NCBI GenBank assembly: GCA_038229695.1
Contig: JBBROE010000068.1
Coordinates: forward strand, 1 to 22,498
Direction: 5' to 3'
Source: JACMLD01 sp038229695
Lineage (GTDB): Bacteria > Bacteroidota > Bacteroidia > Chitinophagales > Chitinophagaceae
DNA: 22,498 nucleotides
Both the position numbers and the translations under genes were made by a program. The notes below the pieces were generated by a model. The model was not told the origin of the DNA. It did no database searches and saw only the letters and a list, made by a program, of their open reading frames with translations. This document shows, in pieces, positions 7,687-16,144 of the stretch (position 1 is the stretch's first letter; each line of letters opens with the position of its first letter).

Positions 7687-8880
7687 TCAGGCAGGCTGCA
7701 ATTCTTTTTTTTCTTTAAAAAAGATGATAAAATAAACCAGCACCGCCGCCGCGATAATGGCGGGTACAAACCAGATCGCTTTCCAGTCGTGCCCCCCCGG
7801 AACCGTATACCGGTCTGCAATAAAGCCAGAAAAAAGGGTGCCGATGAACATGCCGAGGCCATAGGTGGCAAAAGTAAACAGTCCCTGGGCCGCATTTTTA
7901 ATTTCAATGCCTGCCTTCTTCTCGGTATACATATACCCGGTAACGAAAAAGAAATCGTAACAAACCCCATGGAGAATAATGCCGGCATAAAGCATCCACA
8001 ACTGGTCACCGTTATTTCCATACGCAAAGAAAATATACCGGAGTATCCAGGCACCCATGCCCAGCAGGAGCATTTTTTTGACACCGATCCGGTAAAAAAG
8101 AAACGGGATGGCAAGGATGAATAAGCCTTCGGAGAACTGGCCCAGGGTCATCTTCGCGGCGGCATTGGCCACACCCAGTTAGTTCAGGAAATTATTGGCG
8201 AAACCGTAATAAAAAGAAAGGGGGATACAAACGAGGATTGCAGCGATAAAAAAAATAAGGTAAGGCCGATCGCGGAATAATACAAAGGCATCTGTGCCCA
8301 GTGCCTTTAATGCGCTGTCTGCCGCGGCGGCCCGGGGTGGGGTATCTGGCAGGAAAAAGCTGAACAGGCCCAGCATTGCTGACGCACCGGCGGCGATAAG
8401 AAAGGTGGTGGCCGTCTGCTCAATTTCCATGCTGCCGATCAGGATGCCGGCCACTATCCAGCCAATTGTTCCGAACACGCGAATCCAGGGGAATTGTTTA
8501 CCGGGATCCCGCATTTGTGAAAACGCTACGCTGTTGGACAACGCGATGGTAGGCATATACAGCAGGGAATACAGCAGGATAACCCAGTAAAACGGCCCGT
8601 TGTCGTTGATACGGGTAGCGTAGAATAACAGTGCGGCGCCGGCAAGGTGCAACAGGCCCATTATTTTCTGGGCGGCAAAATACCGGTCAGCCACAAGACC
8701 CACAAAGAAGGGAGATATTATGGTGGCGATGGCAAGGGCACTGTACGCTGCCCCGATCTGCAGACCGGTGGCATGCAGGTGGACGCTCATATAAGTACTC
8801 ATCGTAACATACCACGCGCCCCAGATAAAATATTCCAGCAGCATCATTATGGACAGCAGTACCCCGGTTTTTAATTTCAT
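7687..8880 (-). pseudogene. Nucleoside permease-like MFS transporter interrupted by one in-frame stop
   Basis: Two consecutive frames on the same register form one MFS protein of about 397 codons. Residues 1-233 (8880 down to 8182) begin MKLKTGVLLSIMMLLEYFIW and contain about seven helices plus the loop VADRYFAAQK. A single TAA at 8179-8181 follows NNFLN, and the frame continues without a shift as LGVANAAAKMTLGQ to TGA at 7687. The second half carries the rest of the helices and ends in a charged tail. The combined length and the NAAAKMTLGQ segment fit the nucleoside:H+ symporter (NupG/XapB-like) group. A one-base change from GAA or AAA would explain the TAA. Alternatives are a sequencing error or two split polypeptides, the second starting at a GTG at 8172; I think split function is unlikely. 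Confidence 0.8.
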
Positions 8881-9055
8881 ACGCCTGTTTATTTTTTGAA
8901 GATAGGCATATCAGCTAAAATGACGAAGAAAATACTGCAGCATGAAGGCTATGTGGAGGCGATGGCTTGTGTTGCGCAAAATGTAATCGGCAATTCCTGC
9001 AGCCGCATAAAATAGGTCATCCGAAATTCCAAAAGCTGTTATCTTGCACGCTGCT

Positions 9056-9715
9056 ATGAGAATATTTGAGGACAGTTACCGCCACAAGGGCCTGCGAAAA
9101 AAACTAGTCGCTATCATCCGGGAAAAAGGGATTACGGATGCCCGGGTACTCGATGCCCTGCAGGCCGTTCCCAGGCATTTTTTCCTGGACTCTGCCTTTG
9201 ACGGTGTCGCATACGAAGACCGCGCCTTTCCTATTGCTGTGGAACAAACCATTTCCCAGCCGTATACGGTCGCGTACCAATCGCAACTACTGCAGGTCAG
9301 TCCCTATGAAAAAGTACTGGAAATTGGTACCGGAAGCGGCTACCAGTCTGCGGTGCTGGCGGAAATGCAGGCCCAGGTTTTTACTATCGAAAGACAGCGG
9401 GTTTTATTCGATGGGTTTAAGAAATTCGCTTACCTGAAAAAATACACTAACATCAAATTCTTTTACGGAGATGGGTTTGAAGGGTTGCCCACCTATGCGC
9501 CTTTCGATAAGATACTGATTACGGCGGCGGCTCCTTTTGTTCCGCCGGCACTTGTCGCCCAGTTGAAAACCGGCGGGAAGATGGTGGTGCCGCTGGGTGC
9601 TGTTGACGGGCCGCAGCGCATGATACGCCTTACCAGGCTGGCAGACGGCAGCACAACGGAAGAGACTTTTGACAACTTTTCTTTCGTAGAAATGAAAAAG
9701 GGTAAAAATCACTAA
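9056..9715 (+). CDS. pcm: Protein-L-isoaspartate O-methyltransferase
   Basis: The 219-residue enzyme methylates L-isoaspartyl residues in aged proteins using S-adenosylmethionine, a cytosolic repair reaction. Family signatures are PIAVEQTISQPYTVA at about 59-73, which carries the substrate-binding TISQP loop, and the SAM-binding motif I VLEIGTGSGYQ at about 87-97. The closing GGKMVVPLGAVDGPQ segment near 170-185 is the expected C-terminal strand region. I use the ATG at 9056; an upstream in-frame TTG at 9044 adds only four residues. The sequence TTATCTTGC at about 9040-9048 resembles a Bacteroidota -7 box lacking one T, so a very short leader is possible. The gene converges with kynU and ends three bases from it. 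Confidence 0.92.
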   Translation: MRIFEDSYRHKGLRKKLVAIIREKGITDARVLDALQAVPRHFFLDSAFDGVAYEDRAFPIAVEQTISQPYTVAYQSQLLQVSPYEKVLEIGTGSGYQSAVLAEMQAQVFTIERQRVLFDGFKKFAYLKKYTNIKFFYGDGFEGLPTYAPFDKILITAAAPFVPPALVAQLKTGGKMVVPLGAVDGPQRMIRLTRLADGSTTEETFDNFSFVEMKKGKNH

Positions 9716-9718
9716 TCG

Positions 9719-11011
9719 TCACCGGGGATTCCGGCTGGGCGCTGACGCTGCCTGCCGGAAGGTCCGGATTATTTCGTAAAATTTATAGACTTCGCGGTAA
9801 GTATTGAACAGCGGGGCAGGGGCTACCCTAATTACCCCGGGTTCGCGGTAGTCGACAATTACGCCTTTGTCGGTCAGCTGCTGGTGCAACGCTTTCCCGT
9901 TCTGCTTGAAATAAAGGCTGAGCTGTGCGCCACGCGCGGCGGGAGCGGAGGGTGTGATGACGTCAAATTCAAGCCCTTTCAGCTGGTTCAGCAGGTATTC
10001 GAGATAACCAGTGAGCAGGATACTTTTCTTCCTGATGTTTTTGATGCCCGCTTCCTCGAATAATGCCAGGCTCGCCTTCAGGCAAACCATATTAAAAACC
10101 TGTGACGTACTCAACTGCCAGCCTCCGGCGCCGGCCTTCGGTTTAAAACCCTTCTCCATTTTAAACCGGGTCTTTTCTGCGTTACCCCACCAGCCGCCCA
10201 TCCGCGGGTACATTTTGTCGTTAGAAAAGCGGGCGTGAATGTAGATCCCGCTGACCGCGCCCGGGCCTCCATTGAGGTATTTATAAGAACACCATACGGC
10301 GAAGTCGACATTCCAGTTATGCAATTCCATCGGTACGTTACCTGCGGCATGCGCGAGATCGTAGCCGGCGATCATGCCGACCTGCTGCGCAGCGGCGGTA
10401 ATGTTTTTTATATCATAAAGCTGCCCGGTATAATAATTGATGCCGCCCAGCAACAGTAAGCATGCCTGGTCTCTTTCCGCATCGATTATTTTGAGAATGT
10501 CTTCCGTGCGCAGGAGTTTTTCCCCTTTTCGCGGGGCAATTTCCACGATGGCCTCTTTCGGGGAATGGCCGTAGAATTTTACCTGGGTTTCAACGGCGTA
10601 CTGGTCGCTCGGAAAAGCGCCTGCCTCCATAATAATTTTAAATCGGCTCCCTTGCGGACGATAAAAGGACAGCATGAGCAGGTGCAGATTTACGGTAAGG
10701 GCATTCATGACTGTCACCTCTTCCTGCCGGCAGCCCATAATTTTTGAAAGCGCAGGTTTACAGTAATCTGCGTAATTCAGCCAGGGATGTTTTGCTCCGA
10801 AGTATCCGCCGACGCCCAGCTTTTTCCACTCTTTAAGCTCCTGCCGGATGGCTTTAGCCGCTGTTTTAGGTTGCAACCCCAGCGAATTGCCGCAGAAATA
10901 TACAGCTTTCTTTTTCCGGAATTCCGGGAAAAGGAATTGTTTCCTGAATTTCCGCAGCGGGTCAGCTTTATCCAGTTTCAGGGCGAATTTTAGCGATGCT
11001 TCGTATTGCAT
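9719..11011 (-). CDS. kynU: Kynureninase
   Basis: The 430-residue PLP enzyme of fold type I cleaves kynurenine to anthranilate and alanine, or 3-hydroxykynurenine to 3-hydroxyanthranilate, in tryptophan breakdown and de novo NAD synthesis. Visible signatures: VYFCGNSLGLQPK at about 37-49; the PLP-aspartate segment AGYDLAHAAGN at about 215-225; and the Schiff-base lysine in CSYKYLNGGPG with Lys244. Length is typical. It is the last gene of a three-gene minus-strand run, 45 bases after the CtlX-like gene. A TATCTTAA sequence at 11028-11035 on the minus strand may be a weak promoter of its own. No other kynurenine-pathway gene is in the window, so the fate of its product cannot be inferred from context. 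Confidence 0.93.
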   Translation of the reverse strand: MQYEASLKFALKLDKADPLRKFRKQFLFPEFRKKKAVYFCGNSLGLQPKTAAKAIRQELKEWKKLGVGGYFGAKHPWLNYADYCKPALSKIMGCRQEEVTVMNALTVNLHLLMLSFYRPQGSRFKIIMEAGAFPSDQYAVETQVKFYGHSPKEAIVEIAPRKGEKLLRTEDILKIIDAERDQACLLLLGGINYYTGQLYDIKNITAAAQQVGMIAGYDLAHAAGNVPMELHNWNVDFAVWCSYKYLNGGPGAVSGIYIHARFSNDKMYPRMGGWWGNAEKTRFKMEKGFKPKAGAGGWQLSTSQVFNMVCLKASLALFEEAGIKNIRKKSILLTGYLEYLLNQLKGLEFDVITPSAPAARGAQLSLYFKQNGKALHQQLTDKGVIVDYREPGVIRVAPAPLFNTYREVYKFYEIIRTFRQAASAPSRNPR

Positions 11012-11056
11012 GAAAGAACGGTTTACGTTAAGATAGCAATCAATTAGGCCGGCTGG

Positions 11057-11980
11057 TTATACAGTCACTAATGGCGGCAGGTGGATTTCCGCCATCATAC
11101 ACCGTGCGCTACCGCCGCCGTTCTGCTCTATTTCTGTAAGGGGCGCACTAATTATTTTGTTGAACTGCCTCAGCTGTTCAAGCTGCACGGCCGGGAAAGA
11201 TTGCAAAGCCCGTGCAGACATGACGGCGATTTTTTCACCGTTGCTGTTGTGTACCTGCAACAGGTTGCCGGCAAAATTATTTAGCTGGTCATAGCTGATT
11301 GCCATTACGGTCTTGCCGGATTTGTTTATCGCCCCCAGCACCTTTTTTTGTTGCTCCTGGCTGCGGATTGCCTGCAGGCAAATGACCACATACTGGCTGG
11401 CTACACTCATCATCACGTTGGTATGATAGATCGACTGGCCGAGGATGTCAACCGCATCGAAACTGACTGCGGTATATCCCATCTTTTCGCAAAATACGTC
11501 CAGCACTTTCCGGTGGGTACGGGGTGAAAGGCAGGCATAAGCAATTTTATTTTCGCGGTCGAGCACCATGCTGCCGGTGCCTTCCAGGAAGAGGCCTTCG
11601 TTCTCATAATTGCTGAGGTCTATCAGCCCGCTGCTGCTGAATTGCTGTACTACCTCGCCGATGATTGCGGGATCCCTTTCCAGCCGCCTGTTGACGGCAA
11701 ACATGGGGTATAGTACAATGGTACCATCGCTGTGAAAGGAAACCCAGTTGTTGGGGAAAACGGCATCGGGGACCGGCTTGCCGGTGGTGTCATTAGTAAC
11801 GGTAACGGATATCCCATTTTCCCGGAGCAGGTTAACCATGCCATCGAATTCCGCCAGCGCTTTCTCCCGCACTGCCAGGTTATCAGTCGGGCGCACCTGG
11901 AAGGCGTTATTGACAGCGGTCTGCGCATTGAATTCAAAATTCACCGGGCGAACCATTAACAGGTGGGCAGTGGTTTGCAT
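11057..11980 (-). CDS. ctlX: CtlX-like citrulline hydrolase (amidinotransferase/guanidine-modifying family)
   Basis: The 307-residue protein belongs to the pentein (arginine deiminase/amidinotransferase) superfamily, CtlX-type branch annotated for citrulline use. The N-terminal LLMVRPVNFEFNAQTAVNN is characteristic. Likely active-site elements: PNNWVSFH at 76-83, LEGTGSMV at about 132-139, His186 in YHTNVMM, and the nucleophilic Cys294 in GGGSARCMMAE. All expected residues look present. It should hydrolyse a ureido or guanidino group; citrulline is the expected substrate from the family but is not proved by sequence. The ATG at 11980 is preferred over an in-frame TTG at 11986. It lies 33 bases after the arginine deiminase-like gene, whose product would be its substrate. 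Confidence 0.8.
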   Translation of the reverse strand: MQTTAHLLMVRPVNFEFNAQTAVNNAFQVRPTDNLAVREKALAEFDGMVNLLRENGISVTVTNDTTGKPVPDAVFPNNWVSFHSDGTIVLYPMFAVNRRLERDPAIIGEVVQQFSSSGLIDLSNYENEGLFLEGTGSMVLDRENKIAYACLSPRTHRKVLDVFCEKMGYTAVSFDAVDILGQSIYHTNVMMSVASQYVVICLQAIRSQEQQKKVLGAINKSGKTVMAISYDQLNNFAGNLLQVHNSNGEKIAVMSARALQSFPAVQLEQLRQFNKIISAPLTEIEQNGGGSARCMMAEIHLPPLVTV

Positions 11981-12013
11981 AAACAAAGCGTAGATTAATA
12001 AGTGGGTTCCAAA

Positions 12014-13459
12014 TTATAAATCATCTCTCAGCAGCGGCATACTCATACAGTGAAAACCACCGCGGGCCCGGGACAGCTCGGCTGATGGCATGAGAATGAG
12101 GGTATCCTTCAGCATATCGGGTTGCAGTTTCCCGCTCTCCAGGTGGCTGATAAGGTCGTGTGCATGGATAATTTCAAATCCATTTTCTTTAAAGGCAGCA
12201 ACCGTTCTGTCATTCCGGTCATAACCCAGTACCACGCCTTCCCTCAGGGCCAGGAGGTTGCAGGAATCGGTCCATTGCTCCCTGGCATCGAAAGGAAATT
12301 CGTTGTTTCCCGAATAGATAAATTGCGTTTTTTCGGTGCATCCAAAATCTTTCGTACTGATGTCGGACAACAGGTCTTCCAGGTTGTCGAAATACCTGGG
12401 ATTGGAGCAATCTTTTTTTCGGAACTGGATGATGGAAAGCTTGTCGTCTTTCCGCTTTTCCTCCAGCACACGCTGAACCGGGTCCGCATCCTCCATCTTC
12501 ATCGTTTTCCGAGAAAAGTGACCGAGCATGACCCAGACATTTTTCTTGACCTGGGTGAAGACGGTATCAATATGCATATAGTCCCGTTTTTTCGGAATCC
12601 TGATGACACTGATTTTTTTAACTACTTCTTTTTCAAATAAGATTTTAATCGCCAGGTGTGCGGCTTCCATCGTGGTCCGCTCGCTCACCCCTATCAGCAG
12701 GTGGTCACGGGTGATCACCATTACGTCGCCTCCCTCCAGGGTAACTTTTCTAGCATCGGTTTCATTGGGCAGCAGGAAATGGTGAAAGGCATCGGGCAGT
12801 TCGATAACGTTATCCCGGCAGCTCCGAAAGAGCGGGTGGTTAAAGAAAATATATTTGGCGAGCAGCGCTTCTCTGGTACGGGCTTTTTTTGCAGGTTTGT
12901 TGAGAAGCATCCAGTTGTTGATCACGATGCCGATGTCGCGCGTAAAAATGAAGTTGGGGATCGGTGCGAAAATCATACTGCTGTTTTCCATCGTACCGCT
13001 GATAAAAGTATTTGCCAGCTGCCTGGGGGCGAGGCCCGCCAGTTGCTCTTGCATGGCATACGAACATCCCTCAATGGCGCATACCGACGCCACGAGCTTG
13101 TATTTGATTTCGTTATCTTCCAGTAACTGGGCGAGGAGCCACTGCAGTTCTACTACATTTTCTGATTGAAAGAATTTTTCGTTGGCCGGTTTATAAAATG
13201 CCCGTTTTGCGGACACCGCGTCAATCGAAGCCAGCTTGCCCCGGATTTTGACGGGGTCAAGAAAGTAGAGTAGTATTTTAGTGTAGAAGTCGTATTCCTT
13301 TCTCCGGATTGTTTCCAGGTGTACAATGTCTTCAAAAAGCCAGTCCTGCGCTTTGGAAGGCACAACTTTTCCAATGCCGCTGTCCGGGCTGTGAACCAGC
13401 ACGCGGCGGAGTGTACCAATTTCTGAGTTTACCTGAACGCGGGGCTGTTGTTTTGGCAT
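12014..13459 (-). CDS. Arginine deiminase family protein
   Basis: The 481-residue product carries the full set of arginine deiminase signatures: SEIGTLRRVLVHSP at 12-25, FTRD at 172-175, LEGGD at 241-245, MHIDTVF at 295-301 (catalytic His296 and substrate Asp298), a DSCNLLAL segment near 398-405, and the C-terminal ELSRARGGFHCMSMPL with catalytic Cys471. The reaction expected is arginine to citrulline plus ammonia in the cytosol. The protein is longer than the classical ~410-residue enzymes, with extra sequence at about 60-160 and 320-395, as in other Bacteroidota forms. Classical partners (ornithine carbamoyltransferase, carbamate kinase, arginine/ornithine antiporter) are absent; instead a CtlX-like gene follows. 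It is the first gene of the run and probably carries the promoter. Confidence 0.85.
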   Translation of the reverse strand: MPKQQPRVQVNSEIGTLRRVLVHSPDSGIGKVVPSKAQDWLFEDIVHLETIRRKEYDFYTKILLYFLDPVKIRGKLASIDAVSAKRAFYKPANEKFFQSENVVELQWLLAQLLEDNEIKYKLVASVCAIEGCSYAMQEQLAGLAPRQLANTFISGTMENSSMIFAPIPNFIFTRDIGIVINNWMLLNKPAKKARTREALLAKYIFFNHPLFRSCRDNVIELPDAFHHFLLPNETDARKVTLEGGDVMVITRDHLLIGVSERTTMEAAHLAIKILFEKEVVKKISVIRIPKKRDYMHIDTVFTQVKKNVWVMLGHFSRKTMKMEDADPVQRVLEEKRKDDKLSIIQFRKKDCSNPRYFDNLEDLLSDISTKDFGCTEKTQFIYSGNNEFPFDAREQWTDSCNLLALREGVVLGYDRNDRTVAAFKENGFEIIHAHDLISHLESGKLQPDMLKDTLILMPSAELSRARGGFHCMSMPLLRDDL

Positions 13460-13624
13460 GGCAGCAGTATTTCGGTTTTATGCAGAAGTTATGCTTACAG
13501 GGATACAACGGCCCACCCGGTAAAAGGGTTTCCGGTGATGGCTGCAGCATAAATTCATACTAAAGATAAAGTATTACCGGGAGGGCAGACCCGGTTCCGG
13601 ACCGCGGCCTTCCCGTGCCTTACC

Positions 13625-14452
13625 TTATTCATGAATGGCCATGATGGGTACACGGCTATGATAGGCAAGTTTCCTGGTATGGCTGGCGGAAAACAGGTTT
13701 CCCGGGAAGGAATGATTTTTCGGAACCGTGAAAATCATATCGATAGCATAATCGCCGACGAACTGGTTGATGGCATCTACGTAATCATCCTGCTGTATCG
13801 AATAATATTCCGTGTCAAACCCTTCCAGCAGTTTATCTAGTTTTTCCTGCTCTGTTTTGTAGGCGGTACTGATTTTAACCGGGTCCTTGTCCACGTGCAC
13901 AACATGGATAAAAGGCTTGAACAGGCCCAGCATCTCCCGCAGCGGGGCGGTGGGTGTGGTTGTATCGATATCGACAAAATCGGTCGTATAGGCAACATTA
14001 TGCACGGGTTGAAATGTTGCATCGGGTGGCACAATCAAGACCGGGCACACATTCCTCGCGGCTATCTTCAGGGTATTGCTGCCGATCACGACCTGCTGAA
14101 CGGCGCTGGTACCGGTAATACCCATAATGATCAGGGAAGCACCTTCGCGGTTCACCAGTCTTTCCAGGCTTTCCAGGAAGGACGCGGCTTCTTCAGATCG
14201 GCATTCGATATCCGCGCCCGGCGCTATCTCCAGCATCTCTTTCCGGGTATTTTCCAATGCCAGGTCCATGATGGTTTTCCTGGCAGAATGGTCATTGTAC
14301 ACTACGGAGCTGTCAATCCCGGTTTCGATGTTGTCATATACGGTATACAGCAGGATGCGGGTTTGCCCGAGATCCTTTACCAGCCCTGCCGCGTATGAAG
14401 TTGCAGATTTTGCAGAAATAGAGAAATCAGTGGGAACGATAAATGTTTTCAT
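13625..14452 (-). CDS. Tandem universal stress protein (UspA family)
   Basis: The 275-residue cytoplasmic protein has two Usp domains. Domain 1 (about 1-143) starts MKTFIVPTDFS and contains a complete ATP-binding pattern G-2x-G-9x-G-S at G111, G114, G124 and S125, then ends in PVLIVPP. Domain 2 (about 150-275) keeps the fold outline, starting VAYTTDFVD and ending RVPIMAIHE. In place of the nucleotide motif it has PKNHSFPGNLFSASHT, so it probably does not bind ATP. This one-active, one-degenerate arrangement is common in tandem Usps. The ATG at 14452 is chosen over an in-frame TTG one codon up. A consensus-like TATCTTTG lies 21 bases upstream, implying its own promoter. Role: stress or stationary-phase protein, exact function unknown. 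Confidence 0.88.
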   Translation of the reverse strand: MKTFIVPTDFSISAKSATSYAAGLVKDLGQTRILLYTVYDNIETGIDSSVVYNDHSARKTIMDLALENTRKEMLEIAPGADIECRSEEAASFLESLERLVNREGASLIIMGITGTSAVQQVVIGSNTLKIAARNVCPVLIVPPDATFQPVHNVAYTTDFVDIDTTTPTAPLREMLGLFKPFIHVVHVDKDPVKISTAYKTEQEKLDKLLEGFDTEYYSIQQDDYVDAINQFVGDYAIDMIFTVPKNHSFPGNLFSASHTRKLAYHSRVPIMAIHE

Positions 14453-14472
14453 CAAATCTTATTTTATTCCGG

Positions 14473-14480
14473 CAAAGATA
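14473..14480 (-). promoter_or_regulatory. Putative -7 promoter element of the Usp gene
   Basis: The minus strand reads TATCTTTG here, an exact fit to the Bacteroidota primary-sigma -7 consensus TAnnTTTG. It lies 20 bases before the ATG at 14452, so the leader would be short. No clean -33 TTG was found at the usual distance, so the assignment rests on the -7 box and position. Confidence 0.5.
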
Positions 14481-14543
14481 GGATTCTGGCCCATGTGGGC
14501 AGACTTAAAGCGTCATAAAAGCCCATTTCCGCCTTCCCGGAAT

Positions 14544-14570
14544 AAAAAAAGCCCCCATTTTCATGAGGGC
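14544..14570 (-). terminator. Rho-independent terminator of the small secreted-protein gene
   Basis: On the minus strand an 8-bp stem, GCCCTCAT with ATGGGGGC (one G-T pair), closes a GAAA tetraloop (14551-14570) and is followed directly by seven T (14544-14550). It starts 17 bases after the stop of the gene at 14588 and insulates it from the Usp promoter downstream. Confidence 0.88.
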
Positions 14571-14587
14571 CCATGCGAACAACAAAT

Positions 14588-14872
14588 TTACTTTTTCCTT
14601 ACTGTGGAATCTTTCTTGTTAGATTTATACCGCATGTCTGCGCTGCCATCCTTCTTGGTAGGCCCCGTGGTAATGGTGGTGGACTGCTTGTTTGATTTGT
14701 ACCGCATGTCCGGAGTACCATCTTTTTTGACCGGTGCTTTTGAGGTGGTCGTAGTGGACATTTCCGATGACTTGTGCTCCTTCGTGGTGGTGGATTTGGT
14801 AGTCTTCGGCGTCTGGGCAAACATACCGCTGCCGGCCATCAGGAAAAGGAAAGCGATCAGTAATTTTTTCAT
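14588..14872 (-). CDS. Small secreted protein with two KKDGxxDMRYKSNK repeats
   Basis: The 94-residue product starts at the ATG at 14872 (MKKLLIAFLFLMAGSGMFAQ), a classic signal peptide with likely cleavage around residue 19. An upstream frame to 15019 is open but non-native. The mature part is rich in Thr, Ser and Lys. It holds two near-identical units, KKDGTPDMRYKSNK (about 53-66) and KKDGSADMRYKSNK (about 77-90), separated by a Thr-rich linker. No enzymatic domain is present. Similar KDGTPDMR repeats occur in short exported Bacteroidota proteins of unknown function; this is recalled, not searched. The protein is very basic and could bind a polyanion or the envelope, but that is a guess. 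A strong terminator follows. Confidence 0.75.
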   Translation of the reverse strand: MKKLLIAFLFLMAGSGMFAQTPKTTKSTTTKEHKSSEMSTTTTSKAPVKKDGTPDMRYKSNKQSTTITTGPTKKDGSADMRYKSNKKDSTVRKK

Positions 14873-15044
14873 GGTGCTTTTTTTAGGTTTTATTTTATCG
14901 AGGTTTCGTTTGTACAAGGTAACGAGGGTCAGCAAATTTGAAGGGAATATTATTGTTAACAACTGGTGAAATGCGTCATAACAAAATGCGCCTGCCAGCC
15001 CCGCTGAATCCTCTTCCACCGATAGTTAAGTGGATAAAAAAACG

Positions 15045-15413
15045 TCAGGACGGCAACTGGTTCTTTACCTTCTCCAGGAAAAAATCCATATCGAACGGTT
15101 TGGGCACAAAGTCGTTCGCCCCGGCTTCCCTGCAGCTTATATCAGCATCCGGATGAGCAGACATCATGATGATCTTGATAGACGATGTTTCGGGATGGGC
15201 TTTTAACCGCCTGCAAATGTCTCTGCCGTCCGTTCCGGACAAAAGCATATCCATGAGCAGCAGCTTAGGGGCATACTGGCTTAATAATTCATTTAACTGG
15301 TCTAGCTGTGAGCAGGACCTGGCCTGGTAGCCGGCATACGTAAGAATAGCTTCCACCATAACGCAAATGTCTCTGTCATCGTCCAGTAAGATAACGTCCA
15401 ATTCCTGTTTCAT
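15045..15413 (-). CDS. Receiver-only response regulator (CheY-like)
   Basis: The 122-residue protein is a single receiver domain with no output domain. The expected residues are all there: acidic pocket Asp11 and Asp12 in LLDDDRD, phospho-acceptor Asp55 in LLLMDMLLSG, the switch Ser85 in IIMMSAHP, and Lys105 in FVPKPFDMD. It would take a phosphoryl group from a histidine kinase and act by protein contact. It lies 17 bases downstream of the wrecked kinase gene on the same strand, so the two were once a sensor/receiver operon. Its intact motifs suggest either recent loss of the kinase or use by another kinase. Confidence 0.88.
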   Translation of the reverse strand: MKQELDVILLDDDRDICVMVEAILTYAGYQARSCSQLDQLNELLSQYAPKLLLMDMLLSGTDGRDICRRLKAHPETSSIKIIMMSAHPDADISCREAGANDFVPKPFDMDFFLEKVKNQLPS

Positions 15414-15430
15414 CCGGGCAGCAGTAATAT

Positions 15431-16144
15431 TTACAATTCTTTAATGGGCAATAATACATAAAATACAGAACCTTTTTCCTTTTCACTTTCCACCCAGATT
15501 CGGCCATGGTGGAAGTCAATTATTTCCTTTACAATAAACAAGCCGATACCAAACCCGGGGAAGGTATTTTCATCTTTTCCAGCCACCCGGTAAAACTGTT
15601 CAAAAATCCGGGGCAGATCGGCAAAAATCACCGGGTGGGCAACGGCTTCCACCAGGATGCGGTACGTTTCGGCCGCGGTCTGTAGTTCTTGCGGAAAACA
15701 TCAGCCCTATCAGCTACAGGAGAAATTGATATTTCAGGTCTAGATTTCTTCTTCGGTGAAGCCAATCATCCGTTCGGCGGATTCATTCCGGCTGGTGATG
15801 GTGCATCCAGTCGTTTGCTGATGATGGCATATCCGGAGGGCGGACAATCGCTGCCAGCCGGGCAATTTTTCTCCGTTGATTTTCTCTTCATTGATGACAC
15901 GCATTGCGCCCGGCATACGAACCGCATTATTTTGACCGTCAAAATATACCTTTCCTTTGGGGGCGATCCATCTAAAGCTATCGTCCTGTAGCCTCATCCG
16001 CGCTTCATAAAAATAAGTACCACTGCACATTGCCTGTTGAAAAATAGCTTCCCCCATTAACACATTCTCGGGATGCACGCCGGCGCGCAAATCTTCCTGG
16101 ATCACTTTAACCTGTTTATGTTCCTTTGCGCGCTGAAAACGCAA
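15431..16144 (-). pseudogene. Decayed multi-PAS sensor histidine kinase
   Basis: Fragments of one kinase lie in order on the minus strand. From 16144 to about 15870 there is a PAS/PAC unit (VHPEN, then RLQDDSFRWIAPKGKV, FDGQNNAVRMPG). From about 15870 to 15740 there is the start of a second PAS with a frame-disturbed beginning (RICHHQQTTG) but a recognisable end (NESAERMIGFTEEEI), then a stop. After a frame change, QELQTAAETYRILVEAV (about 15692-15642) looks like the start of a third PAS. It runs directly into DLPRIFEQFYRV, which belongs to the C-terminal ATPase lobe, followed by GFGIGLFIVKEII and the final GSVFYVLLP, ending at 15431. The phospho-His (HisKA) region and the N box are absent. 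This needs at least one internal deletion plus frameshifts, so it cannot act as a kinase. How far the remains extend above 16144 is unclear. Confidence 0.75.

Noticed and set aside
7687..8172. Second half of the permease read as a separate 161-residue gene starting at GTG 8172
   Set aside because: It is in the same frame as the upstream half, separated by one stop codon, and lacks the N-terminal half of an MFS fold, so one interrupted gene is the better reading.
15689..15991. Plus-strand open frame opposite the kinase remnant
   Set aside because: The opposite strand carries recognisable PAS motifs over the same bases; the plus-strand product has none.
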